From: Gynuella sunshinyii YC6258
GTDB lineage: Bacteria > Pseudomonadota > Gammaproteobacteria > Pseudomonadales > Natronospirillaceae
Length of the DNA stretch: 64,000 bases
NCBI RefSeq assembly: GCF_000940805.1
Contig: NZ_CP007142.1
Coordinates: 1,650,593-1,714,592 of the forward strand
Direction of reading: 5' to 3'
The notes under the pieces were generated by a model, which worked only from the letters and a program-made list of their open reading frames with translations, was not told where the DNA came from and did no database searches. Position numbers and translations under genes: made by a program. Below, in pieces: positions 8,383 through 17,972 of this stretch (position 1 is its first letter; each line of letters starts with the position of its first letter).

Positions 8383-9089
8383 ATAATAAATACACCTTGT
8401 TTCCAATACCTCATTATTAACCCGATCCGGTCCGTCAGAGCCTGGGACGTGGGCATCATCAACTTGCCGTCAGCTGGTGAATTTCCATAGGTAAAAACAA
8501 TTACGATCATACATATTGTTGGTATTGTTTGATGTCGCTTTAGCTGGTACAACGGACGCTCTGGAGGAGTGTCTAAAGGCAGCGAACTGTCGGTTTTGAG
8601 ATTGCGTTGTTTATGATTCATGGTTAGTAACGTCTTGTGGGTTATGCAATCAATCGTGACGGGTTGTCACTGAAACAGGACACAACAAGGTAATTCCCGG
8701 CATCCATAAAAAGAAAAACAGCAGTTCAGTTATCGCCGTGGACTTTCTGAAAAATAATAGGGTTTTGACGCTGACCGGAAATGGTTATTCGGAAAATATC
8801 TGTTTATTGAATTCTGTAAACTCTTGGACGTGAGACGCCTTCGGACGAAACTGATACCTCATTTTGTATGAATGATGTGGTGTTCGTCGCTTCTTCATAG
8901 ATGAGAAGACGGGCCTTGGAGATTAAGCTTGCTAATCACTTGGTTGCCTTGAAATAAACAGAAATTCTTTTGCAATAAAGCTGGAGATCTATCGCCAAAG
9001 ATTTGGTTTGAGATGCAACACCGTCGCGGTGTTTTGTGGGTCTCTTCGGTGAATCTGGCTTATAAAAATAAGAATAGCGGGGATTTGGT
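8383..9089. other. Long intergenic region without a supported gene
   Basis: No convincing reading frame is present. The one recognisable structure is a 7-bp hairpin AACACCG/CGGTGTT with a TCG loop (9017-9033), about 55 bp upstream of the LuxR-type gene, which may be an attenuator or leader hairpin. Around 8414-8470 there is faint similarity (ATTAACCCGAT, then CTTGCCGT) to the right end of the 6.4-7.7 kb duplicated unit, too weak to call a third copy. Confidence 0.5.
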
Positions 9090-10238
9090 ATGCAATCACT
9101 ACATGACAATCAGCTATTTGCTGACATCTATCGCGGGGTTATTTCACCCGGAGCCTGGGTGGAAACACTGGATGCCATAAAAGATCATATGGATGTTGCC
9201 AGTGTCGCGTTGCAGGTTTTCAGGAGACATGATGCCGGTCGCTGCGAACTGATTTGGGGAGCCAGGGATTCGTTTTCCCTTCAGCATGCCACGTTGCATG
9301 ATAAATGGGTGAACAATAGCGAAAACCCCCGTCTGCAACTTGAAGTACAGTCACCCCTGCAAATACTCAGGGATGAAGACGTGTTTTCTTCAAGTTGTCC
9401 GCAATACAACCGTTTTGTGGAACGACTGGCGTGTGCCGGCTTGAATACCGGAATTATGCTGGATATCGAAATATCGGACCGTACTTTTTTAAGCCTTATT
9501 GCTCATCGCCATCGTGATGATCAACGTCCATATGATCAGAACATAGAGCAGTTTTTGTATGCGCTGGCACCGCACCTGTCTCAGGCGGTTCAATTGATGC
9601 AGAATTTTCGTCAGCTCAGTGGGCAAAATAAGATGTTCGAAAATGTTCTGAACCATTTGCGAGCCGGAATCATCGTGTTGGATCAATATACCAATGTCAT
9701 TTGGCTTAATGATTCGGCGCGGCATTTGATTGCCCATTCCGATGCGTTGATGCTGCATAATCAGCAGTTGCACTTTGCAAAACCCAGAGACAAGAGCTTC
9801 TTCGCCGGCAGCATGAGTGAAATGCTGGCTATGAAGGCCATGCATACCCGGCATATTACTACGATTAATACCACCACTTCGGGGCCGATAGAGTTCATGC
9901 TGGCACCGGTGCCGGAGTTGACAAATGATGATGCAGAGCCTGGTCTGAAGCATCTACAGCATGTTGCAGTGTATCTTCGAGGACAGGATCAGGCACCTCT
10001 TAACCCCACCGAAGTTCAGCATTTGTATGATCTGACGCCGGCTGAGTCGAGCATTGCGGTCGCTCTGGCCGAAGGACAGACGCTGGCTGAATATGCCGAT
10101 CAAAAAGGTGTGAGTATTGGCACGGCGAGGATTCAGCTGAAGAGTATTTTTTCCAAAATGAATATTAACCGGCAGCCGGAGTTGGTACGCAGACTCTGGT
10201 CCTCGGTTTTTGCAAGTACGGTTCCTCCTACCTATTGA
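9090..10238 (+). CDS. LuxR-family transcriptional regulator with PAS-like sensor region
   Basis: A 382-residue regulator. The last 70 residues carry a LuxR-type helix-turn-helix (LTPAESSIAVALAEGQTLAEYA, then SIGTARIQLKSIFSKM). The middle (about residues 180-290, FENVLNHLRAGIIVLDQYTNVIWLNDSA) looks like a PAS fold. There is no acyl-homoserine-lactone-binding domain, so this is not a classic quorum-sensing LuxR. The serine hydrolase gene follows on the same strand 138 bp downstream; such regulator/hydrolase pairs suggest that the regulator controls it, but this is inference from position. Confidence 0.85.
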   Translation: MQSLHDNQLFADIYRGVISPGAWVETLDAIKDHMDVASVALQVFRRHDAGRCELIWGARDSFSLQHATLHDKWVNNSENPRLQLEVQSPLQILRDEDVFSSSCPQYNRFVERLACAGLNTGIMLDIEISDRTFLSLIAHRHRDDQRPYDQNIEQFLYALAPHLSQAVQLMQNFRQLSGQNKMFENVLNHLRAGIIVLDQYTNVIWLNDSARHLIAHSDALMLHNQQLHFAKPRDKSFFAGSMSEMLAMKAMHTRHITTINTTTSGPIEFMLAPVPELTNDDAEPGLKHLQHVAVYLRGQDQAPLNPTEVQHLYDLTPAESSIAVALAEGQTLAEYADQKGVSIGTARIQLKSIFSKMNINRQPELVRRLWSSVFASTVPPTY

Positions 10239-10376
10239 TACCTGCCGTTATCCTGTATGGGATATGACAAGCAGATGAAAAATGGCAAACATGGTGTCGA
10301 TCCTGGCATCCGTGAAATCTGAGTAGACACTCATTCACGACAATACAATTATTAAAAGCCATTTTGAGGAACATAA

Positions 10377-11624
10377 ATGAACATAAGAAGCTTCTCTAAA
10401 AAAAACCTGTTAATAGGTATATTGTCCGGCTCTTTGCTGGCGTTTCAATCGACCGCTGAGAATGTGATTGATCCGTTGGTTGCAAATGTGGGGCCTGAGT
10501 CTGAAGTTCCTGTCGCCATACAAAATCTGCGTTGGAATATGTTGGACCGTAGTGTTAATTCCCTGACATTCCGTAGCATGAATACTTTATTTACCACTCG
10601 TCAGGTAGCGCGTTCCGGTGATATTTCCTCACTGCCCAAAATTGAAGCCGATATGGACCTGACATATACCTTCAACGGTAAGACATATACCGCTGAAGAT
10701 TTTTTGGATCGCACCTATACCAACGCCATGTTGGTGATGAAAGACGGCAATATAGTGTATGAGCGCTATTTGAATAATATGCGTCCTGAAACCCGTCACA
10801 TTGGTTGGTCCATGACCAAGTCGCTTACTTCTATTCTCGTTGGTATTGCCCATGAGGAAGGAAGAATCAAATCACTGGATGCGCCGATCACTGACTATAT
10901 CCCTGAATTGTCAGACGGGGCTTATAAGGGCGTCACCATTCGCCAGATACTGGCTATGGCATCGGGGGTGGAATATGAAGAGCGCTACGATTTCGCCAAT
11001 CCTGGCACGGCTGCCAGAAACCATATTCTGGCGCTGGTGAAGAACGTGTCGCGTTTTGCGGATATGGCTAAACACCTCGAACGCAAAAATGAACCGGGTA
11101 CGGTATTTGAGTACAAAACCATCGATACCGCCGTACTTGGGTGGTTATTGGAGCGGGTTCTGGATGGGTCAAACGTCGCGGCTTATGCGACTCAAAAACT
11201 CTGGGAACCTCTGGGTGCTGAGCAAAACGGATTCTTCATCCTGGATGGCCAACCGGGTGTGGGGCGTGAGTTCACGGGTGCCGGTTTTAATGCAACCTTG
11301 CGCGACTGGGCCCGGTTTGGGCAGATGGTGCTGCAGCAGGGTGAATTTAACGGCCATCGTATTGTCAGTGCCGATTATATTCAGAAGGCGACACATTCCA
11401 TTCTGCCGGAAGATTCCACTATGGGAGGCTATGGCTATCAATGGTGGACCATGGGCAGTTCAAACGCATTTTCGGCGATTGGGTTACAGGGGCAGTTTGT
11501 CTATATCGATCCCGATACCAACACCGTGATTGTTAAACTCAGCTACTTCCCACAGGAAGAGATGGATGACGCTGAGCAGGAGACTCTGGCGTTCTTCAAA
11601 AAAGTGTCTGCCTGGAAACCATAG
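10377..11624 (+). CDS. Secreted serine hydrolase of the beta-lactamase/NylB-like family (S12)
   Basis: The protein has an N-terminal signal peptide (residues about 1-27, ending before AENVIDP). The catalytic Ser-x-x-Lys lies in IGWSMTKSLTS (about residue 146), a second motif YKT occurs in VFEYKTIDT, and a GLQGQFVYIDP segment stands in place of the KTG motif. This pattern fits esterases or amide hydrolases such as 6-aminohexanoate-dimer hydrolase better than true class C beta-lactamases. It acts in the periplasm or outside the cell on an unknown ester or amide. It probably depends on the upstream LuxR-type regulator. Confidence 0.85.
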   Translation: MNIRSFSKKNLLIGILSGSLLAFQSTAENVIDPLVANVGPESEVPVAIQNLRWNMLDRSVNSLTFRSMNTLFTTRQVARSGDISSLPKIEADMDLTYTFNGKTYTAEDFLDRTYTNAMLVMKDGNIVYERYLNNMRPETRHIGWSMTKSLTSILVGIAHEEGRIKSLDAPITDYIPELSDGAYKGVTIRQILAMASGVEYEERYDFANPGTAARNHILALVKNVSRFADMAKHLERKNEPGTVFEYKTIDTAVLGWLLERVLDGSNVAAYATQKLWEPLGAEQNGFFILDGQPGVGREFTGAGFNATLRDWARFGQMVLQQGEFNGHRIVSADYIQKATHSILPEDSTMGGYGYQWWTMGSSNAFSAIGLQGQFVYIDPDTNTVIVKLSYFPQEEMDDAEQETLAFFKKVSAWKP

Positions 11625-11691
11625 TGAATCATCCGGCAATCAGAGAGATGATCTGATGGCCGGATGAATACCCCAACGTTTTATCGCCAAT

Positions 11692-11732
11692 AAGGCTGGT
11701 TTTAATCTAATCCTGAACCAGCTTTTTATTTT
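11692..11732 (+). terminator. Rho-independent terminator after serine hydrolase
   Basis: GCTGGTT (11695-11701) and AACCAGC (11716-11722) form a stem followed directly by TTTTTATTTT. A second stem, TCATCCGGC/GCCGGATGA (11629-11637 with 11659-11667), lies just after the stop codon. Confidence 0.8.
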
Positions 11733-11925
11733 GTACTTTTATACCTCATATCTATTCTGATCGACCTTCTTTAGAACCAACTTCGGCAACATCGGATTCC
11801 GGTTTATTTCTGTGGTTCCCGGTATACTGTTTTTGGGTCTGAGCTTATGCTGGCAACTGATCGCGCGGCATATATGACTGACATCATCGAATACTTTCAA
11901 TAATCTCATTACCAAGGAAACTGCC

Positions 11926-12897
11926 ATGAAAGTCGCTATTTTGGATGATTACCAGGATGTGGTGAGGCATCTCGATTGTTTTGACCTGCTGGTCGATCAC
12001 GACGTGTTGGTTTTGACAGAGACATATCCGGAAGAGGTATTGGCGGCTAAGCTGGCCGATGTGGAAGCGGTGGTGCTGATTCGCGAGCGCACGGTCATCA
12101 CTGAGTCTTTGTTATCAAAACTGCCCAAACTGCGACTGATCAGTCAGACCGGCAAGATCAGCCATCATCTTAATCAATCCCTGTGTCAGAAATATGGTGT
12201 GGATATCGCCGAGGGAATCGGTTCTCCAGTGGCACCGGCGGAGTTGTGCTGGGCGTTGATTATGGCAGCCTCAAGACACATTCCAGCCTATGCCGCCCAG
12301 CTACAGAATGGTCACTGGCAGTGTTCCGATGGGCGAGGACTTGGCCGAACCCTGAACGGACTGACCTTGGGCATCTGGGGCTATGGCAAAATCGGCCGGC
12401 GAGTGGCGCAATATGCCAGAGCTTTTGAAATGAAGGTGCTGGTCTGGGGCAGCGAAGGGTCACGGCTGGCCGCAGTACAGGATGGTTTTAGTGCTGCCGA
12501 ATCGAAGGCGGCTTTTTTTTCAACGGCCGATATTGTAACCCTGCATCTGCGTTTGAATGACACCACCCGAGGATGCGTGACCAGCGCTGATCTGCAACTG
12601 ATGAAAGCCGACGCTTTATTTGTGAATACCAGCCGTTCTGACCTGGTGGAAACCGGGGCATTGTATGCCGAGATGCAGGCGCATCCGGGTAAACAGGCCG
12701 CCATTGATGTCTATGATGTTGAGCCGGCAACGCCGGCAAACGAACCGCTATTGTCTTTGCCGAATGTCACGGCTTTGCCGCATCTGGGATATGTAGAGCG
12801 CAATAGTTATGAGCTTTATTTCAGCACGGCGTTCGAAAATGTGGTGGCCTATGCGCAAGGGCAGCCCAAAAATCTTGTTACGATAGAAACGGTTTAG
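11926..12897 (+). CDS. D-isomer-specific 2-hydroxyacid dehydrogenase
   Basis: This is an NAD-dependent dehydrogenase of the PGDH/SerA superfamily, 323 residues. The nucleotide-binding motif is LGIWGYGKIGRRVAQYA (about residues 148-164). The catalytic arginine/glutamate/histidine region is represented by NTSRSDLVETGAL, AIDVYDVEP and the histidine in ALPHLGYVERN. The family reduces 2-oxoacids to D-2-hydroxyacids or the reverse; the specific substrate is not evident. It is a single gene with AAGGAA upstream of the ATG. Confidence 0.9.
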   Translation: MKVAILDDYQDVVRHLDCFDLLVDHDVLVLTETYPEEVLAAKLADVEAVVLIRERTVITESLLSKLPKLRLISQTGKISHHLNQSLCQKYGVDIAEGIGSPVAPAELCWALIMAASRHIPAYAAQLQNGHWQCSDGRGLGRTLNGLTLGIWGYGKIGRRVAQYARAFEMKVLVWGSEGSRLAAVQDGFSAAESKAAFFSTADIVTLHLRLNDTTRGCVTSADLQLMKADALFVNTSRSDLVETGALYAEMQAHPGKQAAIDVYDVEPATPANEPLLSLPNVTALPHLGYVERNSYELYFSTAFENVVAYAQGQPKNLVTIETV

Positions 12898-12954
12898 TTT
12901 TTTACCTGCAAAACTTTGTTATAGGGTATTTGTTGTCATGGTGTTTTTCCGATC

Positions 12955-13092
12955 ATGAGCAGACGTCTCAGAATTGTGCTACTGATGGTTTTGTACGTGA
13001 TCGTGTTTTACTTTATTTATCGATGTTCTACGGTAGGCGTTCCTGTCGGTGCCTGCCGTGGAGCTTTAAAAGTTTTTTCCTTGTTCCGATAA
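12955..13092 (+). CDS. Possible small single-span membrane protein (45 aa)
   Basis: An ATG at 12955 opens 45 codons with a basic start (MSRRLR) followed by one hydrophobic span (IVLLMVLYVIVFYFIY) and a short cysteine-containing tail. This has the shape of a small membrane protein, but no ribosome-binding site is evident and no homolog is known to me. The rest of the 12898-13338 gap shows nothing else. Confidence 0.3.
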   Translation: MSRRLRIVLLMVLYVIVFYFIYRCSTVGVPVGACRGALKVFSLFR

Positions 13093-13338
13093 CGGTATTG
13101 GTTGTGCCGGGCTTGGGAGTAATACCCGCATTTGGATGATTGGTGTCGAAGTATGGTTGCCTGATCGGAAAAAAATAACCATAACACGGCATAGCCCTTG
13201 CCTGTTTCGGTTTCCGGCGCGAATATGACCATCTGGTCATGTTTCTTTCATAATCCAATTGTTGAATAGCACCACAACTGATCAGACAACAACCAAGACT
13301 GCCTCGAATGCAGCAACATCGAAATATTGGAGTTCACC

Positions 13339-15264
13339 ATGAAAAAAGTTTTAGCACTGGCTATTGCTTCCATCATTACCGCACCGGCGTACAGCGCGAC
13401 GGTTAATCTGCGGGTGATGGAAACCACCGATATCCATATGCATATCACCAATTATGACTATTATCGCGATGCCGAAAGCGACACCGTGGGCTTGTCAAAA
13501 GTGTATACCTTAATCAAGCAGGCACGGAACGAAGCTGAAAACTCGGTACTGGTGGATAACGGTGACCTGATTCAGGGTAACCCTCTGGGCGATTATGTGG
13601 CCAAGGGCAGGGTACTGCGGTTTGGCGAAACCCATCCGGCTTACAAAGCCATGAACCTGATGGATTACGACGTTGGCAACATCGGTAACCACGAGTTCAA
13701 TTATGGTCTTGATTTTTTGATGAAGGCTTTAAGCGGTGCAGCTTTCCCTTATGTGAACGCCAATGTGTATGTGGACGATCATGATGGTAATCCTGACAAC
13801 GATCAGAATTATTTCCAGCCTTATATCATCAAAACCAAAAAGGTCGTGGATACGGACGGCAATGAGCAGTTTCTGAAAATCGGTTATATCGGTTTTGTGC
13901 CACCGCAGATCATGACCTGGGACCAAAGCAATCTCACGGGTCGGGTCGTGGCTAAGGACATTATTGAAAGTGCGAAAAAGTTCGTACCGGAAATGAAAGC
14001 CAAAGGTGCCGATATCGTCATCGCGGTTCCGCATAGTGGCATGTACAACAATCCGCGCCAGGGAATGGATGAGCATGCCACTTACTATCTGGCCAAGGTA
14101 CCGGGCATTGATGCCATTCTGTTTGGTCACTCGCACTTGGTGTTTCCAGGCGATGGAGCCTTTGCCGATTACGAGGGTGTGGATGCAGACAAGGGCACCG
14201 TGTATGGGGTACCGGCCGTTATGCCGGGATTCTGGGGCAGCCATCTTGGCGTGGTTGATCTGACTCTGAACAACGACAGTGGTCGCTGGAATGTGGTGAA
14301 CGGCAAATCCGAAGCCCGGCCGATATACAAACGCGAAGGCCGTGATGTGATTCCATTGGTGCAAGCGGCCAGTGAAATCAATACGGCAGTGCAGTTTGAT
14401 CATGAAGGTACGATTGCCTACATGCGCCAGAAAGTTGGTGAATCAACCTCTGACATCAACAGTTTCTTTGCTCTGGTACAGGATGATCCATCGGTTCAGG
14501 TGGTCAGCAATGCCCAGATCTGGTACGTGAAGGAAATCATTCAGGGAACCTCTTATGAAGGCCTGCCAATTCTGTCGGCCGCAGCTCCGTTTAAAGCCGG
14601 TGGCCGTGGTGGTGCCGATTACTATACCGATGTGCCCGCAGGTGATATCGCCCTGCGTAATGTCAGTGATCTGTACATCTATCCGAATGACCTGAAAGTT
14701 GTGAAGCTGACCGGAGCAGAAGTGAAAGAGTGGCTGGAGATGTCTGCCGGTCAGTTCAATCAGATCGACCCGGCTGCCGGAGTGGACCAGAATCTGGTGA
14801 ACGAGAGCTTCCCAACCTACAACTTTGATGTGATCGATGGAGTGCGTTATCAGATCGATGTGACTCAGCCCGCCCGTTACAGCAGTAAAGGTGAACTGGT
14901 TAATCCTGGCAACGAGCGTATCGTCAATCTGACCTTTGAAGGCAAACCGATTGATATGAATGCCGAGTTTCTGGTGGCAACCAATAACTATCGCGCCGGT
15001 GGCGGTGGGCATTTCCCTGGCCTGGATGGCTCCAGCATCGTAATCGATGCCCCGGATAAAAACCGCGATGTGATTGCCAACTATCTGTTGACTCAGAAGA
15101 CGTTCAACCCTGCGGCTGATGGTAACTGGCAGTTTGCCAATACTCTGGGCAATGCCCGGGTGACGTTCAGAACCTCGCCGAAAGCCAAGGCGCTGGCTAA
15201 TGATCATCTGGTATTCGATGGTGTTATGGATGATGGCTTTGCCCGCTTCTATCTGAAGCCGTAG
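13339..15264 (+). CDS. cpdB: 2',3'-cyclic-nucleotide 2'-phosphodiesterase/3'-nucleotidase (periplasmic)
   Basis: This periplasmic enzyme hydrolyses 2',3'-cyclic nucleotides and 3'-nucleotides for scavenging. It has a signal peptide (MKKVLALAIASII to about residue 21). The metallophosphoesterase motifs are ETTDIHMH, NGDLIQGNP, IGNHEFNYG and GHSHLVFPG in the N-terminal half. The 5'-nucleotidase C-terminal domain, including the nucleoside-binding part, fills the second half. The length of 641 residues matches E. coli CpdB (647). I chose the ATG at 13339, which has GGAG upstream; a TTG at 13327 is in frame but unlikely. Confidence 0.93.
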   Translation: MKKVLALAIASIITAPAYSATVNLRVMETTDIHMHITNYDYYRDAESDTVGLSKVYTLIKQARNEAENSVLVDNGDLIQGNPLGDYVAKGRVLRFGETHPAYKAMNLMDYDVGNIGNHEFNYGLDFLMKALSGAAFPYVNANVYVDDHDGNPDNDQNYFQPYIIKTKKVVDTDGNEQFLKIGYIGFVPPQIMTWDQSNLTGRVVAKDIIESAKKFVPEMKAKGADIVIAVPHSGMYNNPRQGMDEHATYYLAKVPGIDAILFGHSHLVFPGDGAFADYEGVDADKGTVYGVPAVMPGFWGSHLGVVDLTLNNDSGRWNVVNGKSEARPIYKREGRDVIPLVQAASEINTAVQFDHEGTIAYMRQKVGESTSDINSFFALVQDDPSVQVVSNAQIWYVKEIIQGTSYEGLPILSAAAPFKAGGRGGADYYTDVPAGDIALRNVSDLYIYPNDLKVVKLTGAEVKEWLEMSAGQFNQIDPAAGVDQNLVNESFPTYNFDVIDGVRYQIDVTQPARYSSKGELVNPGNERIVNLTFEGKPIDMNAEFLVATNNYRAGGGGHFPGLDGSSIVIDAPDKNRDVIANYLLTQKTFNPAADGNWQFANTLGNARVTFRTSPKAKALANDHLVFDGVMDDGFARFYLKP

Positions 15265-15310
15265 TGATTTGACGGAGCGGAAAAATGGAGAGGGCAGCAG
15301 GCCTTCTCCT

Positions 15311-15349
15311 GCTCCCGGTTTGCCGTCTGTACTGACGGTGACCGGGAGC
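15311..15349. terminator. Long hairpin after cpdB
   Basis: GCTCCCGGT (15311-15319) pairs with ACCGGGAGC (15341-15349), and an inner CCGTC/GACGG stem extends it. There is no U tract, so it is either a factor-assisted terminator or an mRNA 3'-end stabiliser. Confidence 0.5.
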
Positions 15350-15394
15350 GCTCCATACCGATCTGTCTTGATTGATCTGCCAGGTCAGGTGCTC

Positions 15395-15442
15395 TCCAGC
15401 TTTGGTACTCTCTAGTTTCGATACTGTCCAGCTTTGATAGCC
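15395..15442. repeat. Three imperfect 16-bp tandem repeats
   Basis: Units TCCAGCTTTGGTACTC, TCTAGTTTCGATACTG and TCCAGCTTTGATAGCC follow each other without gaps downstream of cpdB. No function is evident. The remainder of the 15265-15688 gap shows only the hairpin listed separately. Confidence 0.5.
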
Positions 15443-15688
15443 GCCAAGCACCCCCCGATTGATTTATTTCTGGAACAGGGGGTATCTAATACATTGCATT
15501 TCAGTTTAAATATTCCAAAGTCCAGTTTTTCGAAATAAAAATTCTTTGTCTAACAACAATAACAGCAGAGTCTTGTCGAAATTGGCGCGGTTTGTTTGTT
15601 GGTTCACCGTATTACGGTCGAGATATATCCCGAAGGTGACTGGATACCCGCCTGGCTTTCACAGCGGCTCATATTGATGAGGTGAATT

Positions 15689-16861
15689 ATGCTTTTCGGT
15701 GAAATCAAAACACGCAGGCCCATTCGTTGGGGAATGGTCGGGGGAGGCAGGGGAGCCCAGGTTGGCTACAGTCATCGATCCGCGGCTTTGCGGGACAACT
15801 CCTTTCAATTGCTGGCCGGTGCCTTCGATATCGATCCCGAGGCGGGCAAGGCGTTTGGTCAGACGTTGTTGGTATCCCCAGAGCGATGCTATGCCGATTA
15901 TCAGACCCTGTTTGCCGAAGAGGCCAAACGGGCCGATGGTATTGAAGCGGTGACCATTGCCACGCCCAACAATACCCATTACGCCATTACCCGCGCGGCA
16001 CTGCTGGCGGGGTTGCATGTGATCTGTGAGAAGCCTTTGTGCTTTACCGTAGCGGAGGCGAAAGAGCTGCGGGATCTGGCAGCGCAGCAAAACCGTCTGA
16101 TTTGTGTGACCTACGGCTATGCCGGGCATCAGATGATCCGCCAGGCCAGAGCCATGATTGCGCAGGGGGATCTGGGTGAGATTCGCATTGTGCAGATGAG
16201 CTTTGCTCATGGTTTTCACAGCGAGCCCGTTGAGCTGGCCAATCCCAGTACCCGCTGGCGGGTGAATCCGGAGGTGGCCGGACCGAGTTATGTGCTCGGA
16301 GATCTGGGCACCCATCCGCTGTATTTGTCTGAGGTAATGCTGCCGCAGTTGCAGATCAAAAAGCTGTTGTGCTCACGCCAGAGTTTTGTGAAAAGCCGAG
16401 CGCCACTGGAGGACAATGCCTTTGTGATGATGGAATATGATACCGGGGCCATGGCATCCATGTGGATTTCAGCGGTCAATGCCGGTTCGATGCATCAGCA
16501 GAAAGTGCGCGTGGTTGGCTCCAAAGCCAGCCTCGAATGGTGGGATGAGCATCCCAATCAGCTGCGTTATGAAATACAGGGCGAGCCGGCACGGGTGATT
16601 GAGCGTGGCATGGGGTATCTGTACCCGGAAGCGCAGGTGGATGATCGGGTTGGTGGCGGTCATCCGGAAGGTTACTTCGAGGCATGGTCCAATCTGTATT
16701 ACCGCTTTGCCATGGCCATTGAAGCGATGGATAACGGCAATCCGGATCTGATTGATGAGTTATGTATTCCCACGGCAGAAGCCGGTTATGAGGGGGTGCG
16801 CTGGGTTGAAAACTGTGTTCGTTCGGCCGATCAGGGCGGAGTCTGGGTCGACTATCAATAA
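15689..16861 (+). CDS. Gfo/Idh/MocA-family oxidoreductase
   Basis: This NAD(P)-dependent oxidoreductase typically acts on sugars, inositols or their derivatives. It has 390 residues. The Rossmann motif is GMVGGGRGAQVG near residue 14-25, and the family signature EKPLC follows at about residue 112 (HVICEKPLCFTVAEA). The C-terminal half is the GFO_IDH_MocA sheet domain (YVLGDLGTHPLYLSEVM). GAGGTG lies upstream of the ATG. It is a single gene closed by a strong hairpin. The substrate is unknown; the nearby starch and GH43 genes are too far away to assign it. Confidence 0.9.
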   Translation: MLFGEIKTRRPIRWGMVGGGRGAQVGYSHRSAALRDNSFQLLAGAFDIDPEAGKAFGQTLLVSPERCYADYQTLFAEEAKRADGIEAVTIATPNNTHYAITRAALLAGLHVICEKPLCFTVAEAKELRDLAAQQNRLICVTYGYAGHQMIRQARAMIAQGDLGEIRIVQMSFAHGFHSEPVELANPSTRWRVNPEVAGPSYVLGDLGTHPLYLSEVMLPQLQIKKLLCSRQSFVKSRAPLEDNAFVMMEYDTGAMASMWISAVNAGSMHQQKVRVVGSKASLEWWDEHPNQLRYEIQGEPARVIERGMGYLYPEAQVDDRVGGGHPEGYFEAWSNLYYRFAMAIEAMDNGNPDLIDELCIPTAEAGYEGVRWVENCVRSADQGGVWVDYQ

Positions 16862-16890
16862 TCTCTTCGTTGGGTAATGAGCAGAACAAA

Positions 16891-16920
16891 CCACCGGTCC
16901 GGGTATTTTCGGACCGGTGG
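16891..16920. terminator. Strong hairpin after the Gfo/Idh gene
   Basis: CCACCGGTCCG (16891-16901) and CGGACCGGTGG (16910-16920) form a perfect 11-bp stem around an 8-nt loop. No U tract follows. Confidence 0.55.
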
Positions 16921-17060
16921 ATGGCCGCTGTGAAAATATCGATTGTCAGTTAATACGGAATGGTTAGAATTCGCCGTCCGACCACGATGGAAGGTGGTAG
17001 TGTGCAGCATAAGTACGTTTTCCGGGATCTGAAAACGCCTTTCATGTGCTTTGAGTCTGT

Positions 17061-17876
17061 ATGCAATTAGTCTCTTTCGATATTTTTCGAACCCTGGGAT
17101 TTCCCAATACCCAGGTCATCAAACCCGAACATATTTTTAAATACAAAACCGAGCTGAGTCAGGCGGACTGGGTATTGTTCCCAGAATACTGGCAGCTGAA
17201 TGCGTTGGTTTATGGTCTTGGTTGTCGGATTTTTCCGAGTGAAGCCAGTTATCGGATTGGTCACAACAAGATTGAGATGACCCGTGCATTCGAAATGGTG
17301 GTGCCTGACCACGTTCCTGTGACCTTGATCGAACCCAATGGACCGCTTCAGCGCGAACAGATCTGGCAGACCATGACACTACCGTTTGTGGTGAAGATTC
17401 CTAAAGCGAGTATGGGAGAAGGTGTCTGGCTGGTGCAGAATCACGCTGACTGGTTACGCTACTGTGAGCGGACAGATGTTCTGTATGCGCAGGAATATTT
17501 GCCGATTGACCGGGACATCCGTGTGGTTGTGGTGGGCGATCAGGTGCTTACGGCTTATTGGCGTCATCAGGCGGCCCAGGGTTTTTATAATAACGTGGCC
17601 CGTGGTGGCTGGATTGAACAGGCACCGGTACCGGATTCGGCGGTTGCTCTGGCATTGCATCTCGCCCGGACACTGGGTGTCAATCATGCCGGTTTTGATA
17701 TTGCCATGGTCGGGAGTCATCCTTATGTACTGGAGTTTAACCGGCTGTTTGGCAATCAGGGGTTGACGGAAGGTGGCAGGCTACGGGAGGTAATTCTGAG
17801 TTATTTACAGAGTTATGAGCAGCCGGAAGACCCTGATCATCCGACCCGGCCACCGAAGCTGCCGATAGCGGTATAG
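17061..17876 (+). CDS. RimK-like ATP-grasp ligase
   Basis: A 271-residue ATP-grasp protein that would join a carboxylate to an amine using ATP. Visible features are the lysine of PFVVKIPKASMGEGVWLV (ATP-binding, about residues 112-130), the hinge AQEYLPIDRDIRVVVVGD, and the metal-binding end DIAMVGSHPYVLEFNRLFG, where Glu and Asn sit as expected. It is close to the alpha-L-glutamate ligase (RimK) group. The target, whether a protein tail or a small molecule, is unknown. It is tail-to-tail with a diguanylate cyclase gene. Confidence 0.8.
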   Translation: MQLVSFDIFRTLGFPNTQVIKPEHIFKYKTELSQADWVLFPEYWQLNALVYGLGCRIFPSEASYRIGHNKIEMTRAFEMVVPDHVPVTLIEPNGPLQREQIWQTMTLPFVVKIPKASMGEGVWLVQNHADWLRYCERTDVLYAQEYLPIDRDIRVVVVGDQVLTAYWRHQAAQGFYNNVARGGWIEQAPVPDSAVALALHLARTLGVNHAGFDIAMVGSHPYVLEFNRLFGNQGLTEGGRLREVILSYLQSYEQPEDPDHPTRPPKLPIAV

Positions 17877-17940
17877 CCACTTACCGGTTTTTAAACGGGA
17901 CGCTCAGGTTCTCCATAGTGATGCATCCCTGCATCAATCT

Positions 17941-17972
17941 ATTTATCCGGCGCGTTTAAATGCCGGATAAAT
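17941..17972. terminator. Bidirectional hairpin between ligase and cyclase genes
   Basis: ATTTATCCGGC (17941-17951) and GCCGGATAAAT (17962-17972) form an 11-bp stem that overlaps the last codons of the cyclase gene. Its position between convergent genes suits a two-way terminator. Confidence 0.6.

Noticed and set aside
8295-8621. 108-codon minus-strand frame after the GNAT gene
   Set aside because: No ribosome-binding site, overlaps the GNAT gene end, and has no coding character.
12930-13139. 69-codon frame downstream of the dehydrogenase
   Set aside because: Codon use and product look random; the overlapping 45-codon frame at 12955 has a more protein-like shape and is listed at low confidence instead.
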